This document shows positions 16,780 to 26,252 of a DNA stretch of 64,000 bases, piece after piece (the stretch's first letter is position 1; every line of letters begins with the position of its first letter). The notes under the pieces are model-generated. The model ran no database searches, was not told the DNA's origin, and saw nothing but the letters and a program-made list of their open reading frames with translations. The position numbers and the translations under genes were made by a program. The DNA is from JAUXFK01 sp034189035 (GTDB lineage: Bacteria > Desulfobacterota > UBA8473): contig JAXHVA010000009.1 in NCBI GenBank assembly GCA_034189035.1, forward strand, positions 1-64,000. The letters are read 5' to 3'.

Positions 16780-18408
16780 ATGGCAAAGGAGATAAAATAC
16801 GAACAGTCTGCTAGAGATTTAATCCTAAAGGGAATAAATACTTTAGCGGATGCAGTGAAAGTTACCCTAGGTCCTAAGGGAAGAAATGTAATCCTAGAGA
16901 AGAGTTTTGGTTCCCCCACAGTAACCAAAGATGGGGTTACGGTTGCCAAAGAAATAGAGCTAGAGGATAAATTCGAGAATATGGGTGCCCAAATGGTAAA
17001 AGAAGTAGCTTCTAAGACCAGTGACGTAGCTGGTGATGGCACTACAACAGCAACGATCCTGGCCCAGGCAATTTATCGGGAAGGCTCCAAACTTGTAGCT
17101 GCAGGGAACAACCCAATGGAGTTGAAAAGAGGTATAGACAAGGCAGTAGAGGTAGCAGTTAAAGAGCTAGAAAAACTCAGTAAGCCGACAAAGGATCAAA
17201 AGGAGATATCCCAGGTTGGTACTATTTCTGCCAACAATGATGATACAATAGGGAGTATCATAGCTGAAGCCATGAACAAGGTTGGAAAAGAAGGTGTTAT
17301 TACAGTTGAAGAGGCAAAAAGTATGGATACCACCTTGGACATTGTTGAAGGTATGCAGTTTGATCGTGGTTATTCCTCCCCTTATTTTGTTACGGATGCA
17401 GAGAGGATGGAAGCAGTATTGGACGATCCTTATATCCTGATGCACGAACAAAAGATAAGCAATATGAAAGACCTGCTTCCTATACTAGAACAAATAGCAA
17501 AGATGGGCAAACCTCTCCTCATTATATCAGAGGAAGTTGAGGGAGAAGCACTGGCCACATTGGTTGTCAATAAGATTAGGGGTACACTTAAGTGTGCAGC
17601 CGTAAAGGCTCCTGGATTCGGCGACAGGCGGAAGGCCATGTTGGAGGATATTGCAATACTCACAGGAGGTACAGCCATTACAGAGGACTTAGGAATAAAG
17701 CTTGAGAATATCAGTTTAGATGATCTAGGTTCAGCCAAGAGGGTTACTATAGATAAGGACAACACTACTATCGTAGATGGGGCAGGAAAGAAAAGCGATT
17801 TAGAGGGCAGGGTAAAGACCATCAGGGCACAGATAGATGAGACCACATCAGACTATGACAGGGAAAAACTCCAAGAAAGACTTGCTAAGCTTATCGGTGG
17901 AGTTGCTGTTATCAATGTAGGTGCTGCTACAGAGACTGAGATGAAGGAGAAGAAGGCCAGAGTTGAGGATGCCTTGAATGCAACAAGGGCAGCGGTTGAA
18001 GAAGGCATAATCTCTGGAGGTGGCGTTGCCCTTCTCAGGATTCTGCCTGCTCTTGATAATCTAAAATTAGAGACCAGCCAGCAATTTGGAGTAAACATTG
18101 TAAAACGGGCCTTAGAAGAGCCCATACGACAGATAGCCAACAATGCAGGGCTTGAAGGCTCAGTTGTTGTAGATAAAGTAAAGAGGGAAAGCGGGGCATT
18201 TGGGCTTAATGCACAGACAGAAAAATATGAGGATCTGATTGAAGCTGGAATCATAGATCCTACAAAGGTGACCAGGTGTGCCCTTCAAAATGCCGCTAGT
18301 GTTGCTTCCTTGTTGCTTACAACAGAGGCTATAGTTGCTGAAAAACCAAAGGAAGAAACAGCACCTATGATGCCACCAGGTGGTATGCCACCAGGTGGTA
18401 TGTACTAA
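16780..18408 (+). CDS. groEL: Chaperonin GroEL
   Basis: A 542-residue GroEL with the usual features: LGPKGRNVILEKSFG and GDGTTTATILAQAI (ATP site), the EGMQFDRGYSSPYF apical segment, and GGGVALLRI near residue 408. The ATG at 16780 is chosen over one at 16771 because AAGGAGG lies at proper distance. The C-terminal tail is MMPPGGMPPGGMY: the usual Gly-Gly-Met repeats are interrupted by Pro-Pro. It follows groES by 32 bp and is followed by a strong terminator. Confidence 0.97.
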   Translation: MAKEIKYEQSARDLILKGINTLADAVKVTLGPKGRNVILEKSFGSPTVTKDGVTVAKEIELEDKFENMGAQMVKEVASKTSDVAGDGTTTATILAQAIYREGSKLVAAGNNPMELKRGIDKAVEVAVKELEKLSKPTKDQKEISQVGTISANNDDTIGSIIAEAMNKVGKEGVITVEEAKSMDTTLDIVEGMQFDRGYSSPYFVTDAERMEAVLDDPYILMHEQKISNMKDLLPILEQIAKMGKPLLIISEEVEGEALATLVVNKIRGTLKCAAVKAPGFGDRRKAMLEDIAILTGGTAITEDLGIKLENISLDDLGSAKRVTIDKDNTTIVDGAGKKSDLEGRVKTIRAQIDETTSDYDREKLQERLAKLIGGVAVINVGAATETEMKEKKARVEDALNATRAAVEEGIISGGGVALLRILPALDNLKLETSQQFGVNIVKRALEEPIRQIANNAGLEGSVVVDKVKRESGAFGLNAQTEKYEDLIEAGIIDPTKVTRCALQNAASVASLLLTTEAIVAEKPKEETAPMMPPGGMPPGGMY

Positions 18409-18430
18409 GATACATAATAAAATAAAAGGA

Positions 18431-18466
18431 AAGGTCCCCGTTTGTTTTATATGGGGACCTTTTTTA
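18431..18466 (+). terminator. Rho-independent terminator after groEL
   Basis: AAGGTCCCC and GGGGACCTT form a nine-pair stem with a 12-base loop, followed by a run of T. It ends groESL transcription 23 bases after the groEL stop and ten bases before the next start codon. Confidence 0.88.
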
Positions 18467-18475
18467 TTCAATATA

Positions 18476-19264
18476 ATGAAAGACAAAACACTCTATCTTC
18501 AAAAAGAACCTCCCCTAGGATGGATTGTTTTCAACCGTCCAAATATGCGAAATGCAGTGAACCTTCAGATGTGGCAAGCACTTCCTAAGCTTATAGAGGA
18601 AGTGGCGCAAGATAACGACATAAGAGTGCTCATCATCCGGGGAAAGGATGATGATGCTTTCATCTCTGGAGCTGATATTTCTCAGTTTGAAAAAGTTCGA
18701 TTTGGAATCTCTGCAGGTGAATACGATTTAGCTACAAACAGAGCCATTGCAGCACTCATGCAACTCAAAAAGCCCATAATTGCAATGATTCATGGGTTTT
18801 GTATTGGGGGAGGATGCTCTGTGGCCTTAATATGCGATATTCGTCTGGCCGCTGACAATGCCAGTTTCTCTATTCCTGCTTCCCGATTGGGGATTGCATA
18901 TTCCTCGGAACAAGGAGTAGAAAGGTTGGTTCATGTTGTTGGGCAGGCCAATGCTACTGAGATACTCCTTACTGGCCAAAGATATGGTGCTGAAGAGGCT
19001 TATCAAATGGGCCTTGTCAATAGAATCATTCCAAAGGCGGAATTAGAGAGCTATACAATCGAATATGCACTCAGGATGTCAAAGAACTCTCCACTCAGTC
19101 TTATTGCCCATAAGGCATCGATTCAAGAGGTACTTAAACCTCCATATTCGCGAGACATGGAAAAGATAAGGGCACTGGCTGTCCGTTGCTTTGAAAGTGA
19201 GGATTATAAGGAAGGCGTGGCTGCCTTTATGGAAAAAAGAAAGCCCAATTTTAAGGGAAGATAA
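18476..19264 (+). CDS. Enoyl-CoA hydratase/isomerase family protein
   Basis: A 262-residue crotonase-fold protein. The first oxyanion-hole region reads SGADISQFEK near residue 60 and the second GFCIGGGCSVALICDIRLAAD near residue 105; the C-terminal part has the usual PLSLIAHK helix. At the second catalytic position the family's Glu is replaced in part (RLGIAYSSEQGVERL), so hydratase versus isomerase activity is not clear. It probably serves beta-oxidation. The ATG at 18476 has no ribosome-binding site and sits directly behind the groEL terminator; the frame is open further upstream into groEL, but those residues are not family-like. Confidence 0.85.
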   Translation: MKDKTLYLQKEPPLGWIVFNRPNMRNAVNLQMWQALPKLIEEVAQDNDIRVLIIRGKDDDAFISGADISQFEKVRFGISAGEYDLATNRAIAALMQLKKPIIAMIHGFCIGGGCSVALICDIRLAADNASFSIPASRLGIAYSSEQGVERLVHVVGQANATEILLTGQRYGAEEAYQMGLVNRIIPKAELESYTIEYALRMSKNSPLSLIAHKASIQEVLKPPYSRDMEKIRALAVRCFESEDYKEGVAAFMEKRKPNFKGR

Positions 19265-19364
19265 ATCCTGATCGTTTATTTAAAACAATATATCTACCCC
19301 TCCTTTAGTTTAGTCATTTTAGCAAACGACCCCAGCGCTTTGCTCAACTGTTACATAACCTATT

Positions 19365-19811
19365 TCATGGCAGACCTTTATCCTTTTTCTGCTTTCTATT
19401 TTGGATTATGAAAGCGCTAATTGTACCCAACATGACTACTGAGCTACTTTTTATTGCAAACCTTACCTGTCTACTCTTTTTCTTCCCTGTTGCACAGTAT
19501 GTGGCAAAATGTTCGCAGTTATTAAAGATTAGAGAATAATCCCCATCTGTGAGGTACTCTCTGGCAAGTTTTAGGGTCTCATCTTGAGGAAGTCGTTTCT
19601 TATGTTTGTAACGTCTCAATGTACCACCTTTCAGAAATTCTTCCAAAACGGTCTCTTTTACTCTTGGACTCTTTTTTTCTTTTCCTCCGTTTCCGGTATA
19701 ATGTACAACCCTATTATTGCCCATATAGATTCCGTGATGGGAATAAAAACGGCTATACCTCCTTACATAAATATGATCGCCAGGCTGTAAATCCATTACA
19801 TACAATTTCAT
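19365..19811 (-). CDS. LRAT-like (NlpC/P60 superfamily) domain protein
   Basis: A 148-residue protein with an LRAT domain. The PGDHIYV start of the fold near residue 10 is followed by the catalytic His in SHHGIYMG, VVHYTG, and the catalytic Cys in NNCEHFATYCATG near residue 105. A hydrophobic segment (VVMLGTISAFII) near the C-terminus may anchor it in a membrane, as in vertebrate HRASLS/LRAT proteins. Such proteins are acyltransferases or phospholipases acting on phospholipids; the bacterial ones are poorly described. It is a single gene, transcribed against its neighbours. Confidence 0.75.
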   Translation of the reverse strand: MKLYVMDLQPGDHIYVRRYSRFYSHHGIYMGNNRVVHYTGNGGKEKKSPRVKETVLEEFLKGGTLRRYKHKKRLPQDETLKLAREYLTDGDYSLIFNNCEHFATYCATGKKKSRQVRFAIKSSSVVMLGTISAFIIQNRKQKKDKGLP

Positions 19812-20191
19812 TTGTTCTGTGCAAAAAACAATTTGGTTTCCTACAATTTCTCGCTGTTAGATGTATGTAGAAACATATGGTGTTAAAATATTTGATTTTT
19901 CAATAAGCCTACCCTTATGTTACTTTGTCTTTGAACAAGTTTTATTATAAGATAAAATCTCCAGATATTCAAGTCATTGAAAAGCCCTGCAAGAAGCGAG
20001 GGTCAATAATAATTTTAATATTTCCCCTCACATTATTGACAAAAAAAACATCATAATTATATTAACTAAAAGAACAGAATGAGAAAAAAAGCAAAATTAT
20101 CGTACTGTTCTATTATTACTTATGGATAATATTTTGGTATATCCCAAATATCAAAGAGAATGGATCAATTATTTGAAAAGGATAAAAAGCA
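19812..20191. other. Intergenic region between divergent LRAT-like and yyaL genes
   Basis: About 380 AT-rich bases between divergently transcribed genes. It must hold both promoters. I see no strong hairpins or known operator. Confidence 0.4.
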
Positions 20192-22288
20192 ATGAAAGAA
20201 AAAAAACATACGGTTTTTCCCAACCGACTGATCGATGAGAAGAGCCCTTATCTCATACAACATGCTGAAAATCCAGTGAATTGGTATCCATGGACAGTTG
20301 AAGCGTTTCAAAAGGCAATGGATGAAAATAAACCCGTCTTTTTATCAATAGGATATGCCACCTGTCACTGGTGTCATGTAATGGCCCATGAATCATTCGA
20401 AGATGATGAAGTTGCCAGCATCTTGAACCGATTTTTTATCTCTATAAAAGTAGACCGTGAAGAAAGACCAGATATAGATCAAGTCTATATGTCTGTATGT
20501 CAGTCCCTTACAGGGCGAGGTGGCTGGCCTCTTTCCGTGTTCTTGACTCCTGAAGGCAAGCCATTCTTTGCAGGGACGTATTTCCCCAAAGAGACTCGTA
20601 TGGGGATGCGAGGTTTTATCGACATATTGAATCAAATTGCTTCATTATGGCAAAAAGACAGGGTGCGACTTATCAAAGCAGGAGAGGAGATTACCAATGC
20701 CATTCAACGAAATGATACCGAAGAAGAAGGACAAACGCTTCACATTGAAACCCTTCAAAAAAGCTACGAGCTACTCGCCAGGAGCTTCGATCCGAAATGG
20801 GGAGGCTTTGGGGGTGCACCCAAATTTCCAACACCACACCAGTTAACCTTCCTTTTCAGGTGGCATCAGAGGAATCCGCACTCCAGTGCCCTGAATATGG
20901 CAGAGAAGACCCTCAACACCATGTATCATGGCGGTATCTTTGACCAGATTGGTTTTGGTTTTCACCGTTACTCAGTCGATGAAAGATGGTTGGTACCTCA
21001 TTTCGAAAAGATGCTATATGATCAAGCTTTATTGGCTATGGCATATACAGAGGCATTTCAGATTACGAAAAAAGACATATACGCTAAAGTGACCCGAGAG
21101 ATCTTTGAGTATGTGCTTCGCGATATGAGGGACACTACTGGAGGATTTTATTCTGCAGAGGATGCAGACAGTGAGGGCAAGGAAGGGCTGTTTTATGTAT
21201 GGAAGCCGGACGAAATCAAGACACACTTAGGAAGAGATCAAGGCGAGCTCTTCTGCCGTTTCTATAACATCACAGATTCTGGCAATTTCGAAGAGGGATA
21301 CAGTATACCAAATGTCCGTATTCCGCTCGAAGTGTTCGCAAAAAAAGAGAGGATAGATCTAAAAGAACTCAAGGATACATTAGAGCTTGGAAGACAGAAG
21401 CTGTTTAGTATAAGGGATAAACGGATACATCCACAAAAAGATGACAAGATTCTCACATCATGGAATGGCTTAATGATTGCAGCATTTGCGAAGGGATTCA
21501 GGGTACTAAGGGAAGAAGGATATAGAGATGCCGCGATAAACGCAACTTCATTCATTTTAGACAAGCTGAAAACGGATAATCATCGACTTTTTCGACGTTA
21601 TCGAGATGGAGACATCGCTTATCCTGGTTACATAGACGATTATGCCTTTTTAATTTGGGGGCTCTTAGAGTTGTATGAATCGACATTTAATATTTCATAC
21701 CTCGAAGAGTCTATTGCCCTCAATGAGACGATGCTCGATTTATTCTGGGATAGCGCAGGAGGCTTTTTCTTCACAGGAAAGGAGAACGAGAGGCTGATTA
21801 TAAGGAACAAAGAGATCTATGATGGAGCCATGCCTTCTGGGAATTCAATAGCCGCTTTGAACCTCTTACGGCTCGCAAGGATTACAGGAAATACAGAGTT
21901 GGAAAGAAAGGCCGATGAATTGGTTCGTGCGTTTTCAAGGGAAATTTCACAATACCCTGTCGGATATTCTCAATTTTTACAGACCCTTGATTTTATTATT
22001 GGTCCGAGTAGAGAGATTGTTATTTCAGGAGACCCTCACCTGAAAACTACACAGAATATGATCTCAACTATCCATAACTCTTTCTTGCCCAATAAAGTAA
22101 TTCTGTTTCATCCTTCTTGTAATGATGACAAAAGACTTTCAAAAATATCGCCTTATGTCAAAGAACTCAGTAACAAAGATCAAGGGCCTACTGCATATAT
22201 ATGTGAACAATACGCATGTAAAACCCCTATTACTGATATCGATGATTTAATAAAGACACTGAATAGATACTTTCACAACAGACTGTAA
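20192..22288 (+). CDS. YyaL family thioredoxin-like/six-hairpin glycosidase-like protein
   Basis: A 698-residue full-length protein of the DUF255/YyaL family (spermatogenesis-associated protein 20 homologues). The N-terminal thioredoxin-like domain contains FLSIGYATCHWCHVM near residue 55 (CxxC) and KVDREERPDIDQVYM; GRGGWPLSVFLTPEGKPF follows near residue 108. The rest is an (alpha/alpha)6 barrel with GGIFDQIGFGFHRYSVDERW and MPSGNSIAALNLLRL. Its function is not settled; a thiol-redox or sugar-processing role has been suggested for the family. AAAAGGAT precedes the start. It converges on the LDH-like gene with one base between the stop codons. Confidence 0.9.
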   Translation: MKEKKHTVFPNRLIDEKSPYLIQHAENPVNWYPWTVEAFQKAMDENKPVFLSIGYATCHWCHVMAHESFEDDEVASILNRFFISIKVDREERPDIDQVYMSVCQSLTGRGGWPLSVFLTPEGKPFFAGTYFPKETRMGMRGFIDILNQIASLWQKDRVRLIKAGEEITNAIQRNDTEEEGQTLHIETLQKSYELLARSFDPKWGGFGGAPKFPTPHQLTFLFRWHQRNPHSSALNMAEKTLNTMYHGGIFDQIGFGFHRYSVDERWLVPHFEKMLYDQALLAMAYTEAFQITKKDIYAKVTREIFEYVLRDMRDTTGGFYSAEDADSEGKEGLFYVWKPDEIKTHLGRDQGELFCRFYNITDSGNFEEGYSIPNVRIPLEVFAKKERIDLKELKDTLELGRQKLFSIRDKRIHPQKDDKILTSWNGLMIAAFAKGFRVLREEGYRDAAINATSFILDKLKTDNHRLFRRYRDGDIAYPGYIDDYAFLIWGLLELYESTFNISYLEESIALNETMLDLFWDSAGGFFFTGKENERLIIRNKEIYDGAMPSGNSIAALNLLRLARITGNTELERKADELVRAFSREISQYPVGYSQFLQTLDFIIGPSREIVISGDPHLKTTQNMISTIHNSFLPNKVILFHPSCNDDKRLSKISPYVKELSNKDQGPTAYICEQYACKTPITDIDDLIKTLNRYFHNRL

Positions 22289-22289
22289 C

Positions 22290-23225
22290 TCAAGTACTAT
22301 CTGGTTTGGAAAACATATTTCCAAGCGACCTCTCAATACCCTCTCGTACGATCGCAGCGCATTTTTGAAAGGCAGCAACTTCGCCTTCTTCCAGGTCGGG
22401 TTCGAGCACCTGGTTAATCCCGTCTTTCCCTACAACGACCGGTAGCGAAAGACACACATCATGCACGTCCATAAAACCATCAACAAGAACAGACAGCGGT
22501 ATAGTACGACGAGTATCCCAAACCATGGCCTCAATGACCAGCGTTGCAGCCATGCTTATGGCAAAGTTTGTATGACCTTTCTGGTGGACTACATCGAATC
22601 CTGCGCGGCTGGCCTTACGAAAAATCTTATGCGTGGCCTTGCTCTCTAATATACAGCCCCCACCGGCCATAGCCTTACTGAAGAGCGGAAACTGAGTATC
22701 TCCGTGCTCGCCCAGTATGTACACCCTGAGATCGTCCGGATGAATTCCCATTTTTACCGAAAGCATGGTCCGGAACCGTGCACTGTCGATTAGGGTTCCT
22801 GTTCCGAACACCCGTTTTGGGCCAAATCCAGTGAGTTTGATAGCGTGGTATGTCATGACATCAACAGGATTTGTGATAACAAGCACCTTCGCATCAGGGC
22901 TTGCCTTTGCCAGTGGAGGAATCACTTCTCGAATCATCTTGAGATTATCATAACCAATATCGAATCGACTGGTGTATTTCTGATTCCATGGCACAGAAGA
23001 ACAGATGATGATGATATCAGAGCCTGCGGTTTCATCTACCCCGCCAGGTCGAATAACCGTCGGGTGACTGATGAAGGCCTCGGCATGCTGTAAATCCAAG
23101 GACTCACCTTCAGCTATTTTTCGTCTGCGATTCAATAAAACGAGTTCATCCGACAGCCCACGAAGGAGTAACGTGTAGGCAAGCGTCGAACCAACACGCC
23201 CCTGACCAACAATTGTTATCTTCAT
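22290..23225 (-). CDS. Lactate/malate dehydrogenase superfamily protein with atypical substrate loop
   Basis: A 311-residue NAD-dependent 2-hydroxyacid dehydrogenase of the LDH/MDH family. It has the GxGxVG dinucleotide motif (VGQGRVGSTLA), the NPVDVMT motif, the catalytic His in LGEHGDTQ near residue 180 and the substrate Arg in DSARFR. The mobile substrate loop is unusual: after CSSVPW comes NQKYTSRFDI, so where LDH has Gln and MDH has Arg this protein seems to have Trp. The real substrate is therefore unclear. It appears more GC-rich than its neighbours, as does the following mscS gene. GGAGG precedes the ATG. Confidence 0.83.
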   Translation of the reverse strand: MKITIVGQGRVGSTLAYTLLLRGLSDELVLLNRRRKIAEGESLDLQHAEAFISHPTVIRPGGVDETAGSDIIIICSSVPWNQKYTSRFDIGYDNLKMIREVIPPLAKASPDAKVLVITNPVDVMTYHAIKLTGFGPKRVFGTGTLIDSARFRTMLSVKMGIHPDDLRVYILGEHGDTQFPLFSKAMAGGGCILESKATHKIFRKASRAGFDVVHQKGHTNFAISMAATLVIEAMVWDTRRTIPLSVLVDGFMDVHDVCLSLPVVVGKDGINQVLEPDLEEGEVAAFQKCAAIVREGIERSLGNMFSKPDST

Positions 23226-23295
23226 CTACAAAACCCCTCCATTTTATTCAGGGTTTCCATCATATGCAGCCATTAAGTATATTCTCCAATTCTTG

Positions 23296-24105
23296 TTACT
23301 CGCTCTTGTACAGATGTACGTCCTGTTGTGGGAATGGTATTGAGATGCCTTCAGCATCAAAACGCTTCTTAATGCTTTCCTGCGTAGCAAAGAAGACGTT
23401 CCAGTAATCCGCAGTCTTAACCCAAGGACGTACCGCGAAATTCACACTGCTGTCGGTTAATTCCAAAACACCAATCGTTGGGGCCGGATCTTTGAGGACT
23501 CTGTCATCACTTGAGAGGATATCTTCAAGGACGTTTCTGACCTTGTCCAGATCGTCACTGTAGCTGACTCCGGCAACGATATCCACACGCCGACACTCCT
23601 TTGCCGAATAATTAACGATTTTATCGCCCGTGACTATAGCGTTCGGGACAATGATTTTCTTGTTATCCGGTGATTTCAGCTCTGTAGTGAAGATTCCTAT
23701 TTCTTCGACTACTCCCGATACGCCGCCGCCCTCTATGAAATCTCCAACCTTGAACGGCTTAAAGATAAGCATCAATACTCCGGCAGCAAAGTTTGCAAGA
23801 GAGCCCTGTAATGCTAGACCAATGGCAAGGCCCGCAGCACCGAGAATCGCTATGAAAGAGGTCGTCTGTATGCCCAACTTGCTAATGGCAGCAATAATGA
23901 CAAACGCCATCATTAAAACGTAACAGAGACTTGACACAAAGCCAACGAGGGTCTCGTCAACCTTGTTTTTTTGCAGGATATTGCGAAGCAGCTTCCTGAG
24001 TCCTAATGCAATAAAACGACCCACAATAAGTATAAGGATCGCAGCAACAATCTTAAGACCGTAAAGTGTTCCGAATTCCTGAAGTTTAATAATAATGTCT
24101 TCCAT
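23296..24105 (-). CDS. MscS-type small-conductance mechanosensitive channel
   Basis: A 269-residue MscS channel started at the ATG at 24105, which has GAGGAGAAGG before it. Three membrane segments (about residues 15-35, 55-80, 85-108) are followed by the conserved pore helix ILGAAGLAIGLALQGSLANFAAGV and the beta domain with FKVGDFIEGGGVSG. It opens under hypo-osmotic stress to release solutes from the inner membrane. It lies on the same strand upstream of the LDH-like gene with a gap of 70 bp; both seem GC-richer than their surroundings. Confidence 0.92.
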   Translation of the reverse strand: MEDIIIKLQEFGTLYGLKIVAAILILIVGRFIALGLRKLLRNILQKNKVDETLVGFVSSLCYVLMMAFVIIAAISKLGIQTTSFIAILGAAGLAIGLALQGSLANFAAGVLMLIFKPFKVGDFIEGGGVSGVVEEIGIFTTELKSPDNKKIIVPNAIVTGDKIVNYSAKECRRVDIVAGVSYSDDLDKVRNVLEDILSSDDRVLKDPAPTIGVLELTDSSVNFAVRPWVKTADYWNVFFATQESIKKRFDAEGISIPFPQQDVHLYKSE

Positions 24106-24665
24106 TTTCCTTCTCCTCACTTTCTTTTATTGATTTTTCTCGTTTGTCCTTTGCACGACGTAACTTGTTCATTCAGCAGAATTAGTCTCCTTGCCAAGTT
24201 AAATTAATGGTTATCTTCCTCATATTGAAATAATGATGATATTCTTTCTTAAAAAAGATATGCTAGATTCAATCATATGATAACTGGTTGTATTTTTTCT
24301 AATGTCCACAATGGATTTTCTGACAGGCGATTTGAAGCTAAAGGTGTATATTAAAGATCCAATTATCCTGCGCATCAATTTGTTTTGGCCGATACACACA
24401 ACATGAATTCATCAAGGTCCAATCATAGGGCCATTGAGGATTTGTATTAATAAGATGGATTCTTGGCTGTTTTCAATGTTGTCACATGCTATTTCTTCGA
24501 TTATAAAAGGATAATCACTACTGTCCAATTAAAAATTTAAAAAAGTTTATAATTATCTATTTATACAGATGATATTAAGGAATTTGAATGTAATCGATTT
24601 GAAATTACCTGGTACAGTTGATAATCTTTTCACATGGAAAATATCAAAGCGAAAGGACATCACCA
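24106..24665. other. Non-coding stretch before the IS4 remnant
   Basis: About 560 bp without a gene. It should contain the mscS promoter and the left end of the IS4 element. I could not identify terminal inverted repeats with confidence. Confidence 0.35.
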
Positions 24666-25820
24666 ATGAACCAGAGCAAAACGATTTTCTCTCAAATTAT
24701 GGATTTTTTATCCAAACACAAATTTCGTCAATGCGTTGACCGATATAACGGAAATTACCGTGTTCGCTCTTTTACATGTTTTGATCAGTTTCTATGCTTG
24801 GCATTTGCTCAACTCACGTATAGAGAAAGTTTACGTGATATTGAATGCTGCCTCCGGGCTATGCATGAAAAATTATACCACATAGGTATTAGGGGGAGGA
24901 TCTCCCGAAGTACGCTTGCCTATGCTAATGAAAATAGAGACTGGCGCATTTATTGTGATTTTGCACAAATACTGATTCACGAAGCACGACAGCTTTATAC
25001 AGATGAAGACTTCGAGACAGTATATGCCCTTGACTCGTCCACCATAAACCTGTGTCTTTCTATTTTCCCATGGGCTCGTTTTAGAAAAAAAAAAGTGCCA
25101 TAAAGCTACCTACGCTGCTCGATTTACGTGGTAATATTCCATCTTTTGTTGCTATAATTGATGGTAAAGTTCATGATATTAATATCCTTGATGTACTCAT
25201 GCCGGAACCTGGCGCCATTTACATCATGAATAAAGGATACCTTGATTTTGAGCGCTTATTCATGCTTCACCAGTGCTCTGCATTCTTCGTTACTCGTGCT
25301 AAAATTAATACGGCCTTAAAACGACTGTATTCAAAACCGGTTGATAAATCTGCCGGGGTTAGATGCGATCAAATTGCAGCGCTAACCGGATTCTATGCCA
25401 AAAAAGATTATCCGGAAAAACTACACCGTGTAAAATTTGTCGACCCAGAAAATGGAAAACGACTGATGTTTTTAACAAACCGGTTCTCTTTTCCTGCTGA
25501 GACGATAGCCACACTTTTATAAATGCTGCTGGCAAGTTGAACTCTTTTTCAAATGGATCAAACAGCATCTTCGTATAAAAGCATTTTATGGAACATCCGA
25601 AAATGCGGTAAAGACTCAAATTTGAATCGCGATATCTGTATATGTTCTTGTAACTATTATAAAGGAAAAGCTGAAAATAGACCCGAGCCTGTACACAATT
25701 TTACAGATTTTCAGCATTACTCTTTTTGAAAAAATGCCCATTTTACAAGCACTCACAGGCGATACTTGCAAAAACAAAATTACTAGTGCTCATATCCAAT
25801 TGAATTTATTCGAATCTTAA
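24666..25820 (+). pseudogene. Broken IS4-family transposase
   Basis: Across frames this reads as a full IS4-type DDE transposase: MNQSKTIFSQIMDFLSKHK at the N-terminus, ESLRDIECCLRAM, ALDSSTINLCLSIFPWA (first catalytic Asp), KLPTLLDLRGNIPSF, MPEPGAIYIMNKGYLDFERL (second Asp), and the C-terminal ELFFKWIKQHLRIKAFYGTS with Glu, ending NLFES. Three lesions: a frame change at a run of ten A (25085-25094), another frame change near 25517, and a TGA near 25625 where TGG is expected. The element is inactive unless the first break is rescued by slippage, and the others make that pointless. Confidence 0.9.
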
Positions 25821-26078
25821 TTGAACTCTAATGATGGATATAATATATGTTTAATGTTAGTTTCGTGTGTATCAATACGTATTATCTATGCATAAATGTC
25901 AATTCTTTTAAAAGATACGGGCATATTAATTGTTTATTTTTCCAAACATTCATAAACAGCGGGGTAGTTGTCTGATCTTCTGATGCATATAATCCCCAGG
26001 AGAGGCTTTTCATGTGACTCCCAAGAGAACACTTTCATGAATAGTGCTGATAAGTCAAGGGAATACAGCAGTATAAGA
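25821..26078. other. Gene-free stretch between IS4 remnant and dctP terminator
   Basis: About 260 bp that would contain the right end of the IS4 element. No gene or clear repeat is seen. Confidence 0.35.
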
Positions 26079-26113
26079 AAAGGCGGTTAAGAAACATAAC
26101 CTCAACCGCCTTG
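26079..26113 (-). terminator. Terminator hairpin downstream of dctP-like gene
   Basis: AAGGCGGTT and AACCGCCTT form an inverted repeat; on the minus strand it is followed by TTCTT. It lies 140 bp after the stop of the DctP-like gene. Confidence 0.65.
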
Positions 26114-26252
26114 GTCTTCATTGACTTAGGAAGTTATTGAATTATAAACGGTCGTTTTACAGGTTTCCTAAAGTACTTTCCACGTAAAAACTCCCTATTT
26201 CTTCCCTTTAACAAGTGAATTCAACTTTAAAGTACACCATATATACGTAAGT

